DNA of 64,000 nt. It comes from Phytohabitans sp052068095. Lineage in GTDB: Bacteria > Actinomycetota > Actinomycetes > Mycobacteriales > Micromonosporaceae. Shown piece by piece: positions 33,021 through 42,212 of this stretch. Every line of letters starts with the position of its first letter. Position 1 is the stretch's first letter. The notes beneath the pieces are model-generated. The model had not been told where the DNA came from. It did not search any database and worked only from the letters and a program-made list of their open reading frames with translations. Both the position numbers and the translations under genes were made by a program. The DNA lies in contig NZ_JBQHDG010000007.1 of assembly GCF_052068095.1 (NCBI RefSeq), positions 124,001-188,000 on the forward strand, written 5' to 3'.

Positions 33021-33983
33021 TCAGTCGCGGTAGCGGGGCGCCGGCGGTGGCGGGGCGGGTCCGAGGCCGGACAGCCAGCGCCGGTGCATGGCCTGCCAGG
33101 TGCCGTCCTGGCGGATCCGCTCCAGCACCCGGTTGACCGCCCGGACCAGGTCGGTGGCGGCCGGTGCGGTGGCGACGCCGTACGGCTGGACGGCCAGAGA
33201 CGGGCCCACCACGACCGTGGTGGGGTCCTGGGCGGCGAGGCCGGCGAGCAGGACGTCCGATGTGGACACCGCGGCGATCTGGTACTGCTGGAGCAGCACC
33301 AGGCAGTCGATGACCTCGGTCGTCGCGACGGGGACGACTCCGGGGTACCCGGCGATGTTGCGTATGGAGGTGCTGCCGGCCGCGGCGCAGACCTTCCGCC
33401 CGACGAGGTCGTCCATCGTGGCGATGCCGGCGCCGCGCGGCACGAGCAGGCGCTGGGCCGCGCTGAAGTACTCGGTGGAGAACGCCACCTGCCGCCAGTC
33501 ACGGCAGGTCATGGTCATCGTGCGGGCGACGAGGTCGACGGAGCCGTCGGCGAGGCTGGGGACCCGGTCGGCGGCACCCAGCGCCACGAACCGGACCTTG
33601 TCGCGGCTGCCGAGCAGGTCGAGGGCGATCTCGCGGACCAGGTCGATCTCGAAGCCGGCCAGCTCCCCGGTGGTCGGGTCACGGAAGCCCATCTGGTACG
33701 CGTTCTGGCTGACACCCGCGACAAGGCGGCCACGGGCCCGGATCTTCGCGACCGTGGAGCCGCCGCCGGCGGCGGGGCGCAGGCTGGCCCGAGGGTCGCA
33801 TCGCTCCGCCGGCTCCTCGGAGGGCGGCGGCGAGGCCGGATCCTGAACCCCGGCCGGCCGGGGAGCCTGCGCCGCCGCCGCTGACGGCTCGACGGCGGCC
33901 GGCCGCCCGGCCGCACACCCGCCGGCCCCGACCAGGGCCAGCACGGCGGTCACCGCTGCCGCTCTACCCGACAACCACGTCAT
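33021..33983 (-). CDS. Orphan amino-acid ABC transporter substrate-binding lipoprotein (GluB-like)
   Basis: The 320-aa protein has a lipobox (LVGAGGCAAG, Cys about 23), a proline/alanine-rich linker, then a family 3 solute-binding fold: IRARGRLVAGVSQNAYQMGF, LAGFEIDLVREIALDLLG, VDLVARTMTMTCRDWRQVAF, as in glutamate-binding GluB. No permease or ATPase gene adjoins it, so it may serve a distant transporter or act as a sensor. The start ATG 33983 has no clear ribosome site. Confidence 0.85.
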   Translation of the reverse strand: MTWLSGRAAAVTAVLALVGAGGCAAGRPAAVEPSAAAAQAPRPAGVQDPASPPPSEEPAERCDPRASLRPAAGGGSTVAKIRARGRLVAGVSQNAYQMGFRDPTTGELAGFEIDLVREIALDLLGSRDKVRFVALGAADRVPSLADGSVDLVARTMTMTCRDWRQVAFSTEYFSAAQRLLVPRGAGIATMDDLVGRKVCAAAGSTSIRNIAGYPGVVPVATTEVIDCLVLLQQYQIAAVSTSDVLLAGLAAQDPTTVVVGPSLAVQPYGVATAPAATDLVRAVNRVLERIRQDGTWQAMHRRWLSGLGPAPPPPAPRYRD

Positions 33984-34027
33984 CAGGCGGAACGGTAACG
34001 ACAGCCGTCAACAACGGCCCGACGTGG

Positions 34028-34261
34028 TCAGCCAGGCTTCGGCCGGCGGCGGCGCCGTCCCATCGTCAGCAAATCCCGAACGTCCGGAGCGATGCGGGGA
34101 ATCGCCCTCCCCAGGTAGGCCGCGACGAACGCGTCCGCTATGGCGGCCTTCCACTCGCCCGTGCAGAGCAGAACGACGGCCCACACGGCGGCGGCCACCG
34201 CGCCGGCGGCGATCGGGTAACCGAGGATCCGGTCGAGGAGATCGGGGGGTTCAGCTTTCAC
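34028..34261 (-). CDS. Small membrane protein of unknown function
   Basis: About 77 residues: an acidic N-terminus with LLDRILGYP, one or two hydrophobic stretches (AAGAVAAAVWAVVLLCTGEW) and a basic C-terminus (MGRRRRRPKPG). GTG 34261 has GGAGG eight bases upstream; an ATG at 34291 is also in frame. I do not recognise a family. The charge pattern suggests an inner-membrane protein with its tail in the cytosol. Confidence 0.5.
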   Translation of the reverse strand: MKAEPPDLLDRILGYPIAAGAVAAAVWAVVLLCTGEWKAAIADAFVAAYLGRAIPRIAPDVRDLLTMGRRRRRPKPG

Positions 34262-34473
34262 CGCTCTGCCCTCCGAGTCCCGCGCGACCACTCCAACCAG
34301 TGTCCCCGTGTGGCGGCCGCCGGAGTGTCAGGGAGCTGACGCGGAGGCATGAATCCGTGACCGCGAGCCCGCCAGCCGGCGCACAGCCGCCCCCGCCGGG
34401 CAAAAACATTGACAGTCGACTATCTCGACGTGGACGCTTACCGTATCGGTCCCGGTGTGGAAGGTGCGTTGTC

Positions 34474-35544
34474 ATGGGTGTATCGAGGCGGTCGACCCTG
34501 GCCGTGTGCGGCATCGTCGCGGCGGCCGGCCTGCTCGTCGCGGCCGCGATGACGTCGGCCGGCGCGGCGGCGTCCCTGCCCGGCGAAGGCGGATGCCGGG
34601 CCACCGCGCGCGTCGACGCCCAATGGGGCACCGGGGCGACCGGCGGGCAGATCGTCAGCCTCACCGTCACCAACACCTCGGCGACGACCGCGACGAGATG
34701 GAACGTGGCGTGGACCCTCGGCGCGGGCCAGCGGGTCCTGTCGGCGTGGAACGCCACCCTCACCACGACCGGCACCACCGTGACGGCGGTCAACGCCGGG
34801 CACAACGGGGTCCTCGCCCCCGCGGCGTCGACCACCTTCGGGGCGCAGCTGTCCGGCGTCGCACCGGCTCCCGCCCCGAGCTGCGGCAACGACACGGTGA
34901 CGCCGCCCACCACCACGCCACCCAGCGGGGTCGACGTCGCGGTCACGCAGGCCGACAACCAGCGCACCGTGACCTTGCTCGTCGGGCAGACGCTCGGCGT
35001 GGCCCTGGGAGCCGACTTCCTCCCGCCAACGGTCAGCGGCCCCGCCCTCACCCGGCTCTCCACGAGCGGCGGCTATCCCACCGGGCAACCGCTCGCCGCG
35101 TCCTACCGCGCCGTGGCGGCTGGCTCTGTCGACATCACGACACAAACCGACTACGCCTGCCTGCACACCTCGCCGCCGTGCGCGCTCCCCACCACACTGT
35201 GGACACTGCACGTCAATGTCGTCGACGTGCCATCCACCGGTCAGACCGTCACCGTCTCCACAGTCGACAATCAGAGCACCGTGCGGCTGCGCGTCGGCGA
35301 CACGCTCGTGGTGAGCCTGCCCAGCGCCTACCTGCCACCGACCCTGAGCGCCAGCGGGGTCGTCGCACGGCGCGACGTCGCCGGTGGCTATCCCACCGGC
35401 CAGCCGCTCCTGGCCCGCTACGTCGCGATGGCACCGGGACAGACCGACGTGTCCACCTTCACGGACGACCCGTGCAACCACCTGCCGACACCCTGCCCGT
35501 CACCGTCGGTGCGCTGGACCGTCCACATCGCTGTCACCGCCTGA
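34474..35544 (+). CDS. Secreted CBM2-like protein with two chagasin-like (I42) repeats
   Basis: The 356-aa product has a Tat/Sec-like signal (RRSTLAVCGIVAAAGLLVAA), a CBM2-like module (about 40-135; WNVAWTLGAGQRVLSAWNAT) and a TTTPP linker. Two tandem domains of about 95 residues follow, each with a TVxLxVGxTLxVxLxxxxLPPT core, a GGYPTGQPL turn, a CxxxPxPC-like cysteine pair and a final W-T-(L/V)-H. Their order of strands recalls chagasin-family peptidase inhibitors (I42), though the family NPTTGY turn is replaced by GGYPTGQP. It may hold an inhibitor or adhesin on cellulose or chitin (inference). ATG 34474 follows GGAAGG. Confidence 0.65.
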   Translation: MGVSRRSTLAVCGIVAAAGLLVAAAMTSAGAAASLPGEGGCRATARVDAQWGTGATGGQIVSLTVTNTSATTATRWNVAWTLGAGQRVLSAWNATLTTTGTTVTAVNAGHNGVLAPAASTTFGAQLSGVAPAPAPSCGNDTVTPPTTTPPSGVDVAVTQADNQRTVTLLVGQTLGVALGADFLPPTVSGPALTRLSTSGGYPTGQPLAASYRAVAAGSVDITTQTDYACLHTSPPCALPTTLWTLHVNVVDVPSTGQTVTVSTVDNQSTVRLRVGDTLVVSLPSAYLPPTLSASGVVARRDVAGGYPTGQPLLARYVAMAPGQTDVSTFTDDPCNHLPTPCPSPSVRWTVHIAVTA

Positions 35545-35653
35545 GCACACCGACGGCCCCTTCCGGGTCACCCGTATCAGTGAGGGTGCGGTCGTATCCG
35601 CCTCGGTAGGCTGGCACCGTGCCGGTTTCGGCCTCGCCGCGGGGGAGCATCCG

Positions 35654-38600
35654 ATGAGTGTCGGTGGCGCGCGTGCGTCCGTGCGGGCGCAGCTAGGCCT
35701 GGCGGGTGTGTCGGATCTGGCCGACGTGAGCACCGCGGTGCCAAATGACCATTGGCACCCTGGGCTGACCAATTCCTTGAAGGCGTTGGCCGATGCCCAG
35801 TGGGCCGACGGCCAGCATGCGGCGGCGGTGCGCACGCTCCAGGACCGTGTGCGGGTCTTCGAGCGGCTGGAGAAGGTCGACGCCGCCAGCCATTCCGCAC
35901 ATCTGGCGGCCGCGTTGGTGGATCTGTGCGCGTATCGGCGGGTGGAGGACATCCCGCTGCCGGAGCGGGCCGGTGAGCGGGCGGTCTCGATCTTTCAGCG
36001 CCTGGCCGGCATCAGCGACTACGACGCGCTCGGCCGGCAGCCGCCCAACGAGATGTGGGCCAAGCTCGCCGGGGCTCTGCTGATGCTCGCGCACGCACAG
36101 TGGATGTCCGCCCATCGTGGGCCCGCGGTGCGCACTCTGCTCGACCGGGTGAAAATCTACGATCGCCTCGCCGCGGTCGACTCCGATCAGCGGGCCGCGC
36201 TGGCGACCGCGCTGACCGACGTGTGTGCCTTCCGGCGGCCGGAGGACCATCCGATCCCGCAGCAGGCCGGTGAACGGGCTGTGGCGATCTTCCAGGAGCT
36301 CGCCGGCATCCGCGACTATCCCACCGTCGACGTGCTGGCGCCCAACCAGCACTGGCACAGCCCGGGGCTCGGTGGCTCGCTCTACCTGCTGGCGCACGCG
36401 TACGACCTGGCCGGTGACCGGTTCCGGTCGGCATTGTCCATGGCCAAGCGTGCCGTGGTCTACCGGCGCCTGGCACACCAGGACCCGACGGGCTTCCAGG
36501 AGGTCTCGGCGGCGGCCGACGACGACGCGGCCAACCGCATGCACGGTGCGATCGCCACCAGGGCCTTCGCCGGGCATGTCCTGCGCGGCACGCTGGCGGA
36601 TCCGCCCGGCACGCCGGTGACCGGCACCGTCCACGACGCCGCGACCGGCGCCGGCGGCGTGTTCGTCGCGGGCTACCTGAGCAACGGCAGGTTCTTCGGC
36701 GCCGACATCACCGGTCCGGCGCTCGACGGGTTCGCGGTGACCACCCCCGCGCTGATGTCACCGCCGGTCGCCGGGGTGGTCACCGCCCTGGTGACCGGCG
36801 TCGGCGGCACGAGCCACGACGGCTTCCCGGTAACCGGCACGCTGAGCCCCTCCGGCGCGCCCGTCACCGGCACCGTCCACATCACCGGTGGGCTTTCGGC
36901 CGACGGCGTCCCAGTCACCGGCACAGTCAGCGGCACCACCGCCGACGGGTCGACCGTCACCGCGACCGCCACCGGCTCGCTCGGCACGGACGGCCACGTC
37001 AGCGCCACCGTGACGGGCACGACCTCCACCGGCGCCCCGCTCGTCGGCACCTTCGACGGCACCGCGACGGCGCCGTCCGTCTCCCCATCGGTCACACCGG
37101 CGTCGCCGGCCTCGACCGCGACCACCTCACCACCCGGAGGTTCCCCGATGCCGGAGCTGCCCAACTCGACGCGCACCTTCCTGAAGGCGACCTACGACCG
37201 AGTGGGTCTGGCCACCGGGACAGCGGCGGCCGGGCTCCGGAGCGAACCGACCGCGTTCGAAAAGCTGGCCTTCGCCCGCGATGTGGCGGCCACTCCGGCG
37301 GAGGCGCGAGCGCTGGCCGACGAGGCCGGCGACGGTCGGCCCGACCTGCGGCAGGCCGCCCAGGCCCTCGCGGCGGCGGCCACCGCACCGGCGCGCGCAC
37401 CGCAGGCCGCGCAGCTGCTCGCGACGGTGGGTGCCGACGACCTGATCGACGCGGCACGGCGGATCGACGCGCTGCGCGAGCGACAGTCGGCGTCGTCCGG
37501 CCTCGAAATGATGATCAGTCGCTTCGTCGAACGTCGCCGGGTCGAGCCGGTCGCCTGGTTGCATCTGGAGCGCGTCGAGATGACGCCGGTCGGCGTCGAA
37601 CGCGGTGAGCTCGTAGCCACCGTGCCGATGGCGCCCGGCGAGAAGGTGTTCGTCAGCCACAAGGAATGGGCGACGCACAGCTCCGAGCTCGAAGACATCG
37701 TCACCGACGAGCTGGAGACCTACAGCGAGCAGGGCGTGGCCGAAAAGAGCGACGCCGCGATGAGCAACGAGTCGGAGACCAAGCGGGAGACCGCCACCAA
37801 CTTCGGTGTCAGCGCCACCGGCGGCTACGGTCCGGTCACGCTCACCACGTCGCTGGACGTGAAGGCCGCCGACTCCGAACGTGGCGCGCGTACCGCGAGC
37901 GTCAAGCAGTCGCTGGAGCAGACGCGCAAGGCCTCGGCCCGGGTGCGCAAGGAACACAAGGTTTCCATGCGCATCGAGACCCACACCGGCACCGAAGACA
38001 CCGCCGCCAAGGAGATCCGCAACGAGACCGGCCGGCCGATCCGGATCGACTACTACCGGATGATGCGCAAGTGGCGGGTCGACCTTATCCGGTACGGCAT
38101 CCGGATGACGTACGACCTCGTGGTGCCCGACCCGGGTGCGAGCCTGCGCCGCGTCTACGCCCAGATCCTGGAGCTGAGGTCCAAGCTCGGGCCCTTCGTC
38201 TTCGACGTGCCCTACGGCGACGTCACGCCGGCCAACTACCGCAGGCTCGCCGACCGGTTCGGCGCACAGGTGGACGACCCGCCCGGCGAGCGGGCGCCGC
38301 TGCACCTCACGATCAGCAACGCCCCCGGCCTCGGCATCGGGCACCACAACGTGTCGATGCCGATCGACGTGCCCGACGGCTACCAGATCGCCGAGGTCGA
38401 GTTCACCGCCCGGGTGACGAGCCCGCCCGGTGTGCACTTCGGGCTACGGATCCTCGGCACCACCTACGAAAAGCCGGAGCCACAGGGCGACCAGACCTAT
38501 CCGCCGACGGTGCTGCGTACGCCGGCCGGCGGTCCCTACCTCGAGACGGCCACCGGGCGGGTCAACGTGGTGTTGCTGCTGCACGACGCCGAAACCGTCG

Positions 38601-39781
38601 CCGCCGAGCTCGTCGTGAAGATCAAACCGGCGACGGCCGGGCTGGCGTCCTGGCAGAAGGCCACCTGGAACTCCCTCTTCAACGCCGCACAGTCGCAGCA
38701 CTACGCGCTACAGCAGGACATCGCCGGCCGGATAGCCGAGCTCGAAGCGTCCGTCGACCGCGACGACACGTTGAGCCTGCGCCGCGCCGAGCGTGAGGAG
38801 ATCATGAAACGGACCCTTCAGTGGCTGTTCGGGCCGACCTTCGACGTCAGCCCCGACTGGGTCGTACAGGCGATGAACGACGCCAGCCGCGACGACACCC
38901 AGCTGCTGCTCGAACGTGCCGCCTGGCAAGGCGTCCGTGAGTTCGGCGAGTTCGTCAAGTTTCTGCACCACGCCGTCGAGTGGGAAAACATCCTCTACTT
39001 CCTGTACCCGTACTTCTGGGGCTCCCGCACCGACACGGACCCCGCGGCGACCACGCCGGCCGATTCCAGCCAGATGAAACAGTTCGCCTGGCACCCCGAC
39101 TCCACCCGCCGCGAGTTCATGCGCGCGGGCGCGGCCCGGGTGGTGCTGCCGATCCGCACCGGATACGAAGCCGAGTTCGCGCGCTTCATGGAGCTGGGCA
39201 TCCTGGAGGGCGGCGCCGGTGGTGGCGCTGACGTCATCCCGCAGCCCGGCGCGGAGCCGTTGACCACTCCCTACCTGTCGATCGCCACCGAGATGCAAAA
39301 CTTCGCCCGGACCAACTACGCGGGCATCCCGGCGGCCAACCCCGACGTGAAGGCTCGCACCAGGCCACTGGTGAGCGTGCAGCAGCAGAAGGCGTGGGAC
39401 GACATCCAGCGCCTCACGGGTGAGGTCGAGAGGTACGCCGCGCAGCGCAAAGCCCAGGACGTGCCGGGTTGGGTCGGCGCGCCGGTGGAGTACAGGTACT
39501 ATCCGACCACCGCCCAAGGCTTTCAGGTCCTGCCGGCCCCGGCGACCGGTCCGCTGCCGTTGACCGACCCGTGGGGTAACAAGTACCGCTACGAGTCGCC
39601 GGGCAAGACCGCGCCCTTCGTCATCTACAGCCTCGGCGCGCGAAACCAGCCGGGCGGCGACGGCGAAGACGCCGATGTCAGCACGGACGCCGAAGGCAAC
39701 CTGATCGCCACCTGGCACGAGTACACACCCACGAGCGGCGTCGACATCCAGGTCGACACGCCACTGACCGGCACCGCCTGA
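35654..39781 (+). CDS. 1375-residue multidomain protein: TPR-like repeats, VTGT repeats, unknown core, GspG-like C-terminus
   Basis: ATG 35654 follows GGGGGAG. Residues 1-310: three helical repeats of about 95 residues with AVRTLxDRV and AGERAVxIFQxLAGIxDY, TPR-like. Residues 312-475: Gly/Thr/Val-rich repeats with recurring PVTGTV. Residues 475-500: Ser/Thr/Pro linker. Residues 500-890: an unrecognised core with MAPGEKVFVSHKEWATHSSE, a Ser/Glu-rich segment and RIDYYRMMRKWRVDLIRYG. Residues 882-992: beta-sandwich-like. Residues 999-1190: helices with WENILYFLYPYFWGS and AARVVLPIRTGYEAEF. Residues 1272-1345 resemble the C-terminal domain of type II secretion pseudopilin GspG (TDPWGNKYRYESPGKTAPF, IYSLGARNQPGGDGEDADVS), without the N-terminal pilin helix. 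No signal peptide. The next gene starts 27 bp on. Function unknown. Confidence 0.7.
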   Translation: MSVGGARASVRAQLGLAGVSDLADVSTAVPNDHWHPGLTNSLKALADAQWADGQHAAAVRTLQDRVRVFERLEKVDAASHSAHLAAALVDLCAYRRVEDIPLPERAGERAVSIFQRLAGISDYDALGRQPPNEMWAKLAGALLMLAHAQWMSAHRGPAVRTLLDRVKIYDRLAAVDSDQRAALATALTDVCAFRRPEDHPIPQQAGERAVAIFQELAGIRDYPTVDVLAPNQHWHSPGLGGSLYLLAHAYDLAGDRFRSALSMAKRAVVYRRLAHQDPTGFQEVSAAADDDAANRMHGAIATRAFAGHVLRGTLADPPGTPVTGTVHDAATGAGGVFVAGYLSNGRFFGADITGPALDGFAVTTPALMSPPVAGVVTALVTGVGGTSHDGFPVTGTLSPSGAPVTGTVHITGGLSADGVPVTGTVSGTTADGSTVTATATGSLGTDGHVSATVTGTTSTGAPLVGTFDGTATAPSVSPSVTPASPASTATTSPPGGSPMPELPNSTRTFLKATYDRVGLATGTAAAGLRSEPTAFEKLAFARDVAATPAEARALADEAGDGRPDLRQAAQALAAAATAPARAPQAAQLLATVGADDLIDAARRIDALRERQSASSGLEMMISRFVERRRVEPVAWLHLERVEMTPVGVERGELVATVPMAPGEKVFVSHKEWATHSSELEDIVTDELETYSEQGVAEKSDAAMSNESETKRETATNFGVSATGGYGPVTLTTSLDVKAADSERGARTASVKQSLEQTRKASARVRKEHKVSMRIETHTGTEDTAAKEIRNETGRPIRIDYYRMMRKWRVDLIRYGIRMTYDLVVPDPGASLRRVYAQILELRSKLGPFVFDVPYGDVTPANYRRLADRFGAQVDDPPGERAPLHLTISNAPGLGIGHHNVSMPIDVPDGYQIAEVEFTARVTSPPGVHFGLRILGTTYEKPEPQGDQTYPPTVLRTPAGGPYLETATGRVNVVLLLHDAETVAAELVVKIKPATAGLASWQKATWNSLFNAAQSQHYALQQDIAGRIAELEASVDRDDTLSLRRAEREEIMKRTLQWLFGPTFDVSPDWVVQAMNDASRDDTQLLLERAAWQGVREFGEFVKFLHHAVEWENILYFLYPYFWGSRTDTDPAATTPADSSQMKQFAWHPDSTRREFMRAGAARVVLPIRTGYEAEFARFMELGILEGGAGGGADVIPQPGAEPLTTPYLSIATEMQNFARTNYAGIPAANPDVKARTRPLVSVQQQKAWDDIQRLTGEVERYAAQRKAQDVPGWVGAPVEYRYYPTTAQGFQVLPAPATGPLPLTDPWGNKYRYESPGKTAPFVIYSLGARNQPGGDGEDADVSTDAEGNLIATWHEYTPTSGVDIQVDTPLTGTA

Positions 39782-39808
39782 CCGGCGTCTGTCCACGCAG
39801 GAGGATCG

Positions 39809-41806
39809 GTGCCACCTCGCGCCCGCCGACCCGCCGGCCCGCGCCGCGACACGGTGCCGGCCGCGTTCGTCGGCGTCGACCGGATCTCCCTGCCGATCGT
39901 CGGCACGGGCCGGCGCCGGACCTTCTCCGTGGCGTGGATGGAGTGGCTCTACGATCATTCCAACATCCGATGGACGGCCGCCTACCTGTTCGGAGACCGC
40001 GATCGGGGCTGGATCAGCAACGCCCGTGACGTACAGCGAATCGGCTACGGGATCCTGCCGATCTGGATGCCCGCCAGCAAGGGCCACGTCCACGATGGAC
40101 ACGCGCGCGTCGGTGCCAACGACGCCGCGACCGAGGCGAACGCCCGCGCCGACGCGCTGGAAGCCAAGCAGGCGGCGGTCGCCGCCGGCATGCCGGCCGG
40201 TGCGGTCATATACATCGACTCCGAAGACCAGAACAACCCCCGGGGCGCGGCACTTTCCGCCCCCGCGATCCGCTACTTCACCACCTGGCTCGATGCCATG
40301 AGCGCACCCGGCCCGGGCCCGCTACCCGTATTTCGGGCCGGCCTGTACTCCCGGGACCAGCCCGTCGCGGAGGTCCTCGCGGAGCGCCCCTTCGTCTTCA
40401 GCTGGCCGATCGACCGCCAGCTCCAGGTGTCTCATGTGGCACCGTTCACCCAGACGGCCAGCGCGATAAGCGTCCAGCATCCCTCCGTCGCGGCGGTCGC
40501 CATCGCGCCCGGAGGGCTCGCCTGGCCGGTGGCCCGGCAAAACTACTACTACCGCAACAACACTCCGCGCCGGCGCAGCGAGCCGAATGCGGAGATCCCC
40601 GCGCCCGCGAGCCCGGCTCCCGCCGGCGCCCCAGGTGGCGCGCAACGCGAATGGGACTTCTCCTCGTCCCTCGTACGGGACCCGTCGTTTCCCGCCGGCG
40701 AACCACGCCTGGCGGCAGCCGTCGTCAACAACCGCCCGCTGCTCGTCACGCTGACGCCGGTCGAACCCCAGCCGGGCAGGACACCGCGGCAGCGGACCGG
40801 AGCGGTGCGGATCCACTGGCCGGCGAGGACCGCCCGACCCATCGACGTCCCGGTCGACGCCGCCACGCCCGTCGACCCCGAACGGACGGTCGTCGCCGCG
40901 AGCGGCATCGCCGGCACGGTCCACTTCGCGATGGTCGGCATACGCGGCGGCGGCGGGCCACCGCGCACCGTCCTCACCGGACAGATCGCCGCCGCGGGTG
41001 TCGTCGCACCCGCGCCGCTGCCCGGCACCGTTCCCGAGCCCCGGCGGCTCGACGGGATGGCCATCGCCACAGCCGGAAACACCGCCAACCTCGTCTACAT
41101 CGACCGCGACAACCGGATCGTCTACGCCCACCACGACACTCGCCGGTGGCTTGTCGAGACGCCGCGGCTGCCCAGCGCGCATCCGCTGAGCCGGCTCGCC
41201 GTCACCACCGACGGCACCACCGTCACGTGGGTCTACATCGGACCGGGCAACGCACTCACCGTCTGCGACCGGCAGGCGGCCCCGGTCCTCGCGGCCACCG
41301 TCACCGCGACGGTAGCGCTCCCGCCGGGGACGGGACCGGCGAACAGCCTCGCCGCGGTGACCGCCGGCGTCGGCCGCTCCCTCGTACTCGTGACCGGACC
41401 CGACCGCCGGCTCTGGGCGGCCACAAAGCTCCGCGGGCAGTGGAGCCCACTCCAGCCGCTGCAGGGCGACAACCAGCCAAGCACCGTCGACGCGCACGCT
41501 CCGCTGGCCGCCGTCGCGACGGGTGCCGGCACACCCGTCGTGGTGGCGCTGGGCACGGACGGCCTCGTCCACAGGTACGACCTGTCGCCGGCCGCGGGCT
41601 CCGCCACCGAATGGACGGCCACCCGGGCAGACGCTCTCGGCGGCACGACCGGCCCCGCCGTCAACCCGTTCGGCGATCTCCAGGTGATCCAACCGGCGGG
41701 TCAGCCGGCGCTCCTGGCCGCCGACATCCTCACCGCACAAGGATCCCGTGGGCAGCTCGTCGCTCTCGACAGCGGCGTCTTTCTCCTCGGCGAACCCACC
41801 CGGTAG
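39809..41806 (+). CDS. Glycosidase-like (DUF1906/GH25-type) barrel with C-terminal beta-propeller
   Basis: GTG 39809 follows AGGAGG. The 665-aa product begins with a TIM-barrel-like domain (about 15-235): FVGVDRISLPI, RWTAAYLFGDRDRGWI, YGILPIWMP, AVIYIDSEDQNNPRG, FRAGLYSRD, VFSWPIDRQ. This resembles DUF1906/Rv2525c and lysozyme-like hydrolases, with IYIDSED at the usual catalytic strand. A proline/alanine linker follows, then a propeller-like repeat region (about 285-660). No signal peptide. Together with the giant protein upstream it forms a two-gene unit. Hydrolase activity on peptidoglycan or glycan is an inference. Confidence 0.65.
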   Translation: MPPRARRPAGPRRDTVPAAFVGVDRISLPIVGTGRRRTFSVAWMEWLYDHSNIRWTAAYLFGDRDRGWISNARDVQRIGYGILPIWMPASKGHVHDGHARVGANDAATEANARADALEAKQAAVAAGMPAGAVIYIDSEDQNNPRGAALSAPAIRYFTTWLDAMSAPGPGPLPVFRAGLYSRDQPVAEVLAERPFVFSWPIDRQLQVSHVAPFTQTASAISVQHPSVAAVAIAPGGLAWPVARQNYYYRNNTPRRRSEPNAEIPAPASPAPAGAPGGAQREWDFSSSLVRDPSFPAGEPRLAAAVVNNRPLLVTLTPVEPQPGRTPRQRTGAVRIHWPARTARPIDVPVDAATPVDPERTVVAASGIAGTVHFAMVGIRGGGGPPRTVLTGQIAAAGVVAPAPLPGTVPEPRRLDGMAIATAGNTANLVYIDRDNRIVYAHHDTRRWLVETPRLPSAHPLSRLAVTTDGTTVTWVYIGPGNALTVCDRQAAPVLAATVTATVALPPGTGPANSLAAVTAGVGRSLVLVTGPDRRLWAATKLRGQWSPLQPLQGDNQPSTVDAHAPLAAVATGAGTPVVVALGTDGLVHRYDLSPAAGSATEWTATRADALGGTTGPAVNPFGDLQVIQPAGQPALLAADILTAQGSRGQLVALDSGVFLLGEPTR

Positions 41807-41815
41807 GTTGCCGGG

Positions 41816-42196
41816 ATGCATCGCAGCCGACTTTCGACCATCCTGATCGACGCGCCGACCGGCGAGGCCGCCGCGGCCGCTGACTTCTGGTCGCGGGCGC
41901 TGGGCGTGCCCGCGCGGCCGGTGCCGGACGAGGAGCAGTTCACCTCCCTACCCGGCGCCCTGCCCGGCCTCAGCCTGGCGGTACAGGCCGTCGACGACAA
42001 GGCCCGCTACCACGTAGACATCGAAAGCGACGACGTCGAGGCCGAGGCCGCGCGGCTCGTCGCGCTGGGCGCCGTCGAGGTCGACCGGTGGCTGGAGTGC
42101 CGGATCCTGCGGGCTCCTGGCGGACATCTGCTGTGTGTAATACCGCGACACAGCGACCCCGAGACCTTCGAACGCCACGCGCACACCTGGCCGTAG
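41816..42196 (+). CDS. VOC-family (glyoxalase-like) protein
   Basis: The 126-aa protein has the betaalphabetabetabeta pattern of the vicinal oxygen chelate family (STILIDAPTGEAAAAADFWS, RYHVDIESDDVEAEAARLVA, GGHLLCVIPRH). Its enzymatic role is unknown. TAGGTT at 41804-41809, which contains the stop codon of the preceding gene, ends six bases before the ATG, and no ribosome site is seen, so a leaderless transcript is likely. Confidence 0.75.
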   Translation: MHRSRLSTILIDAPTGEAAAAADFWSRALGVPARPVPDEEQFTSLPGALPGLSLAVQAVDDKARYHVDIESDDVEAEAARLVALGAVEVDRWLECRILRAPGGHLLCVIPRHSDPETFERHAHTWP

Positions 42197-42212
42197 CCGT
42201 ACCCCGACAAGG

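Noticed and set aside
35545..35653. Extra gene or upstream start for the giant protein
   Set aside because: The frame is open from 35384 but overlaps the previous gene and reads as low-complexity shadow sequence; ATG 35654 has a clear ribosome site. TAGGCT at 35607 may be its -10 box, but no -35 is convincing.
35654..39781. Giant protein as part of a type II secretion system or contractile injection system
   Set aside because: No secretion ATPase, inner-membrane platform, secretin, sheath, tube or baseplate genes are in the window, and the pilin N-terminal helix is missing. Only a domain resemblance is supported.
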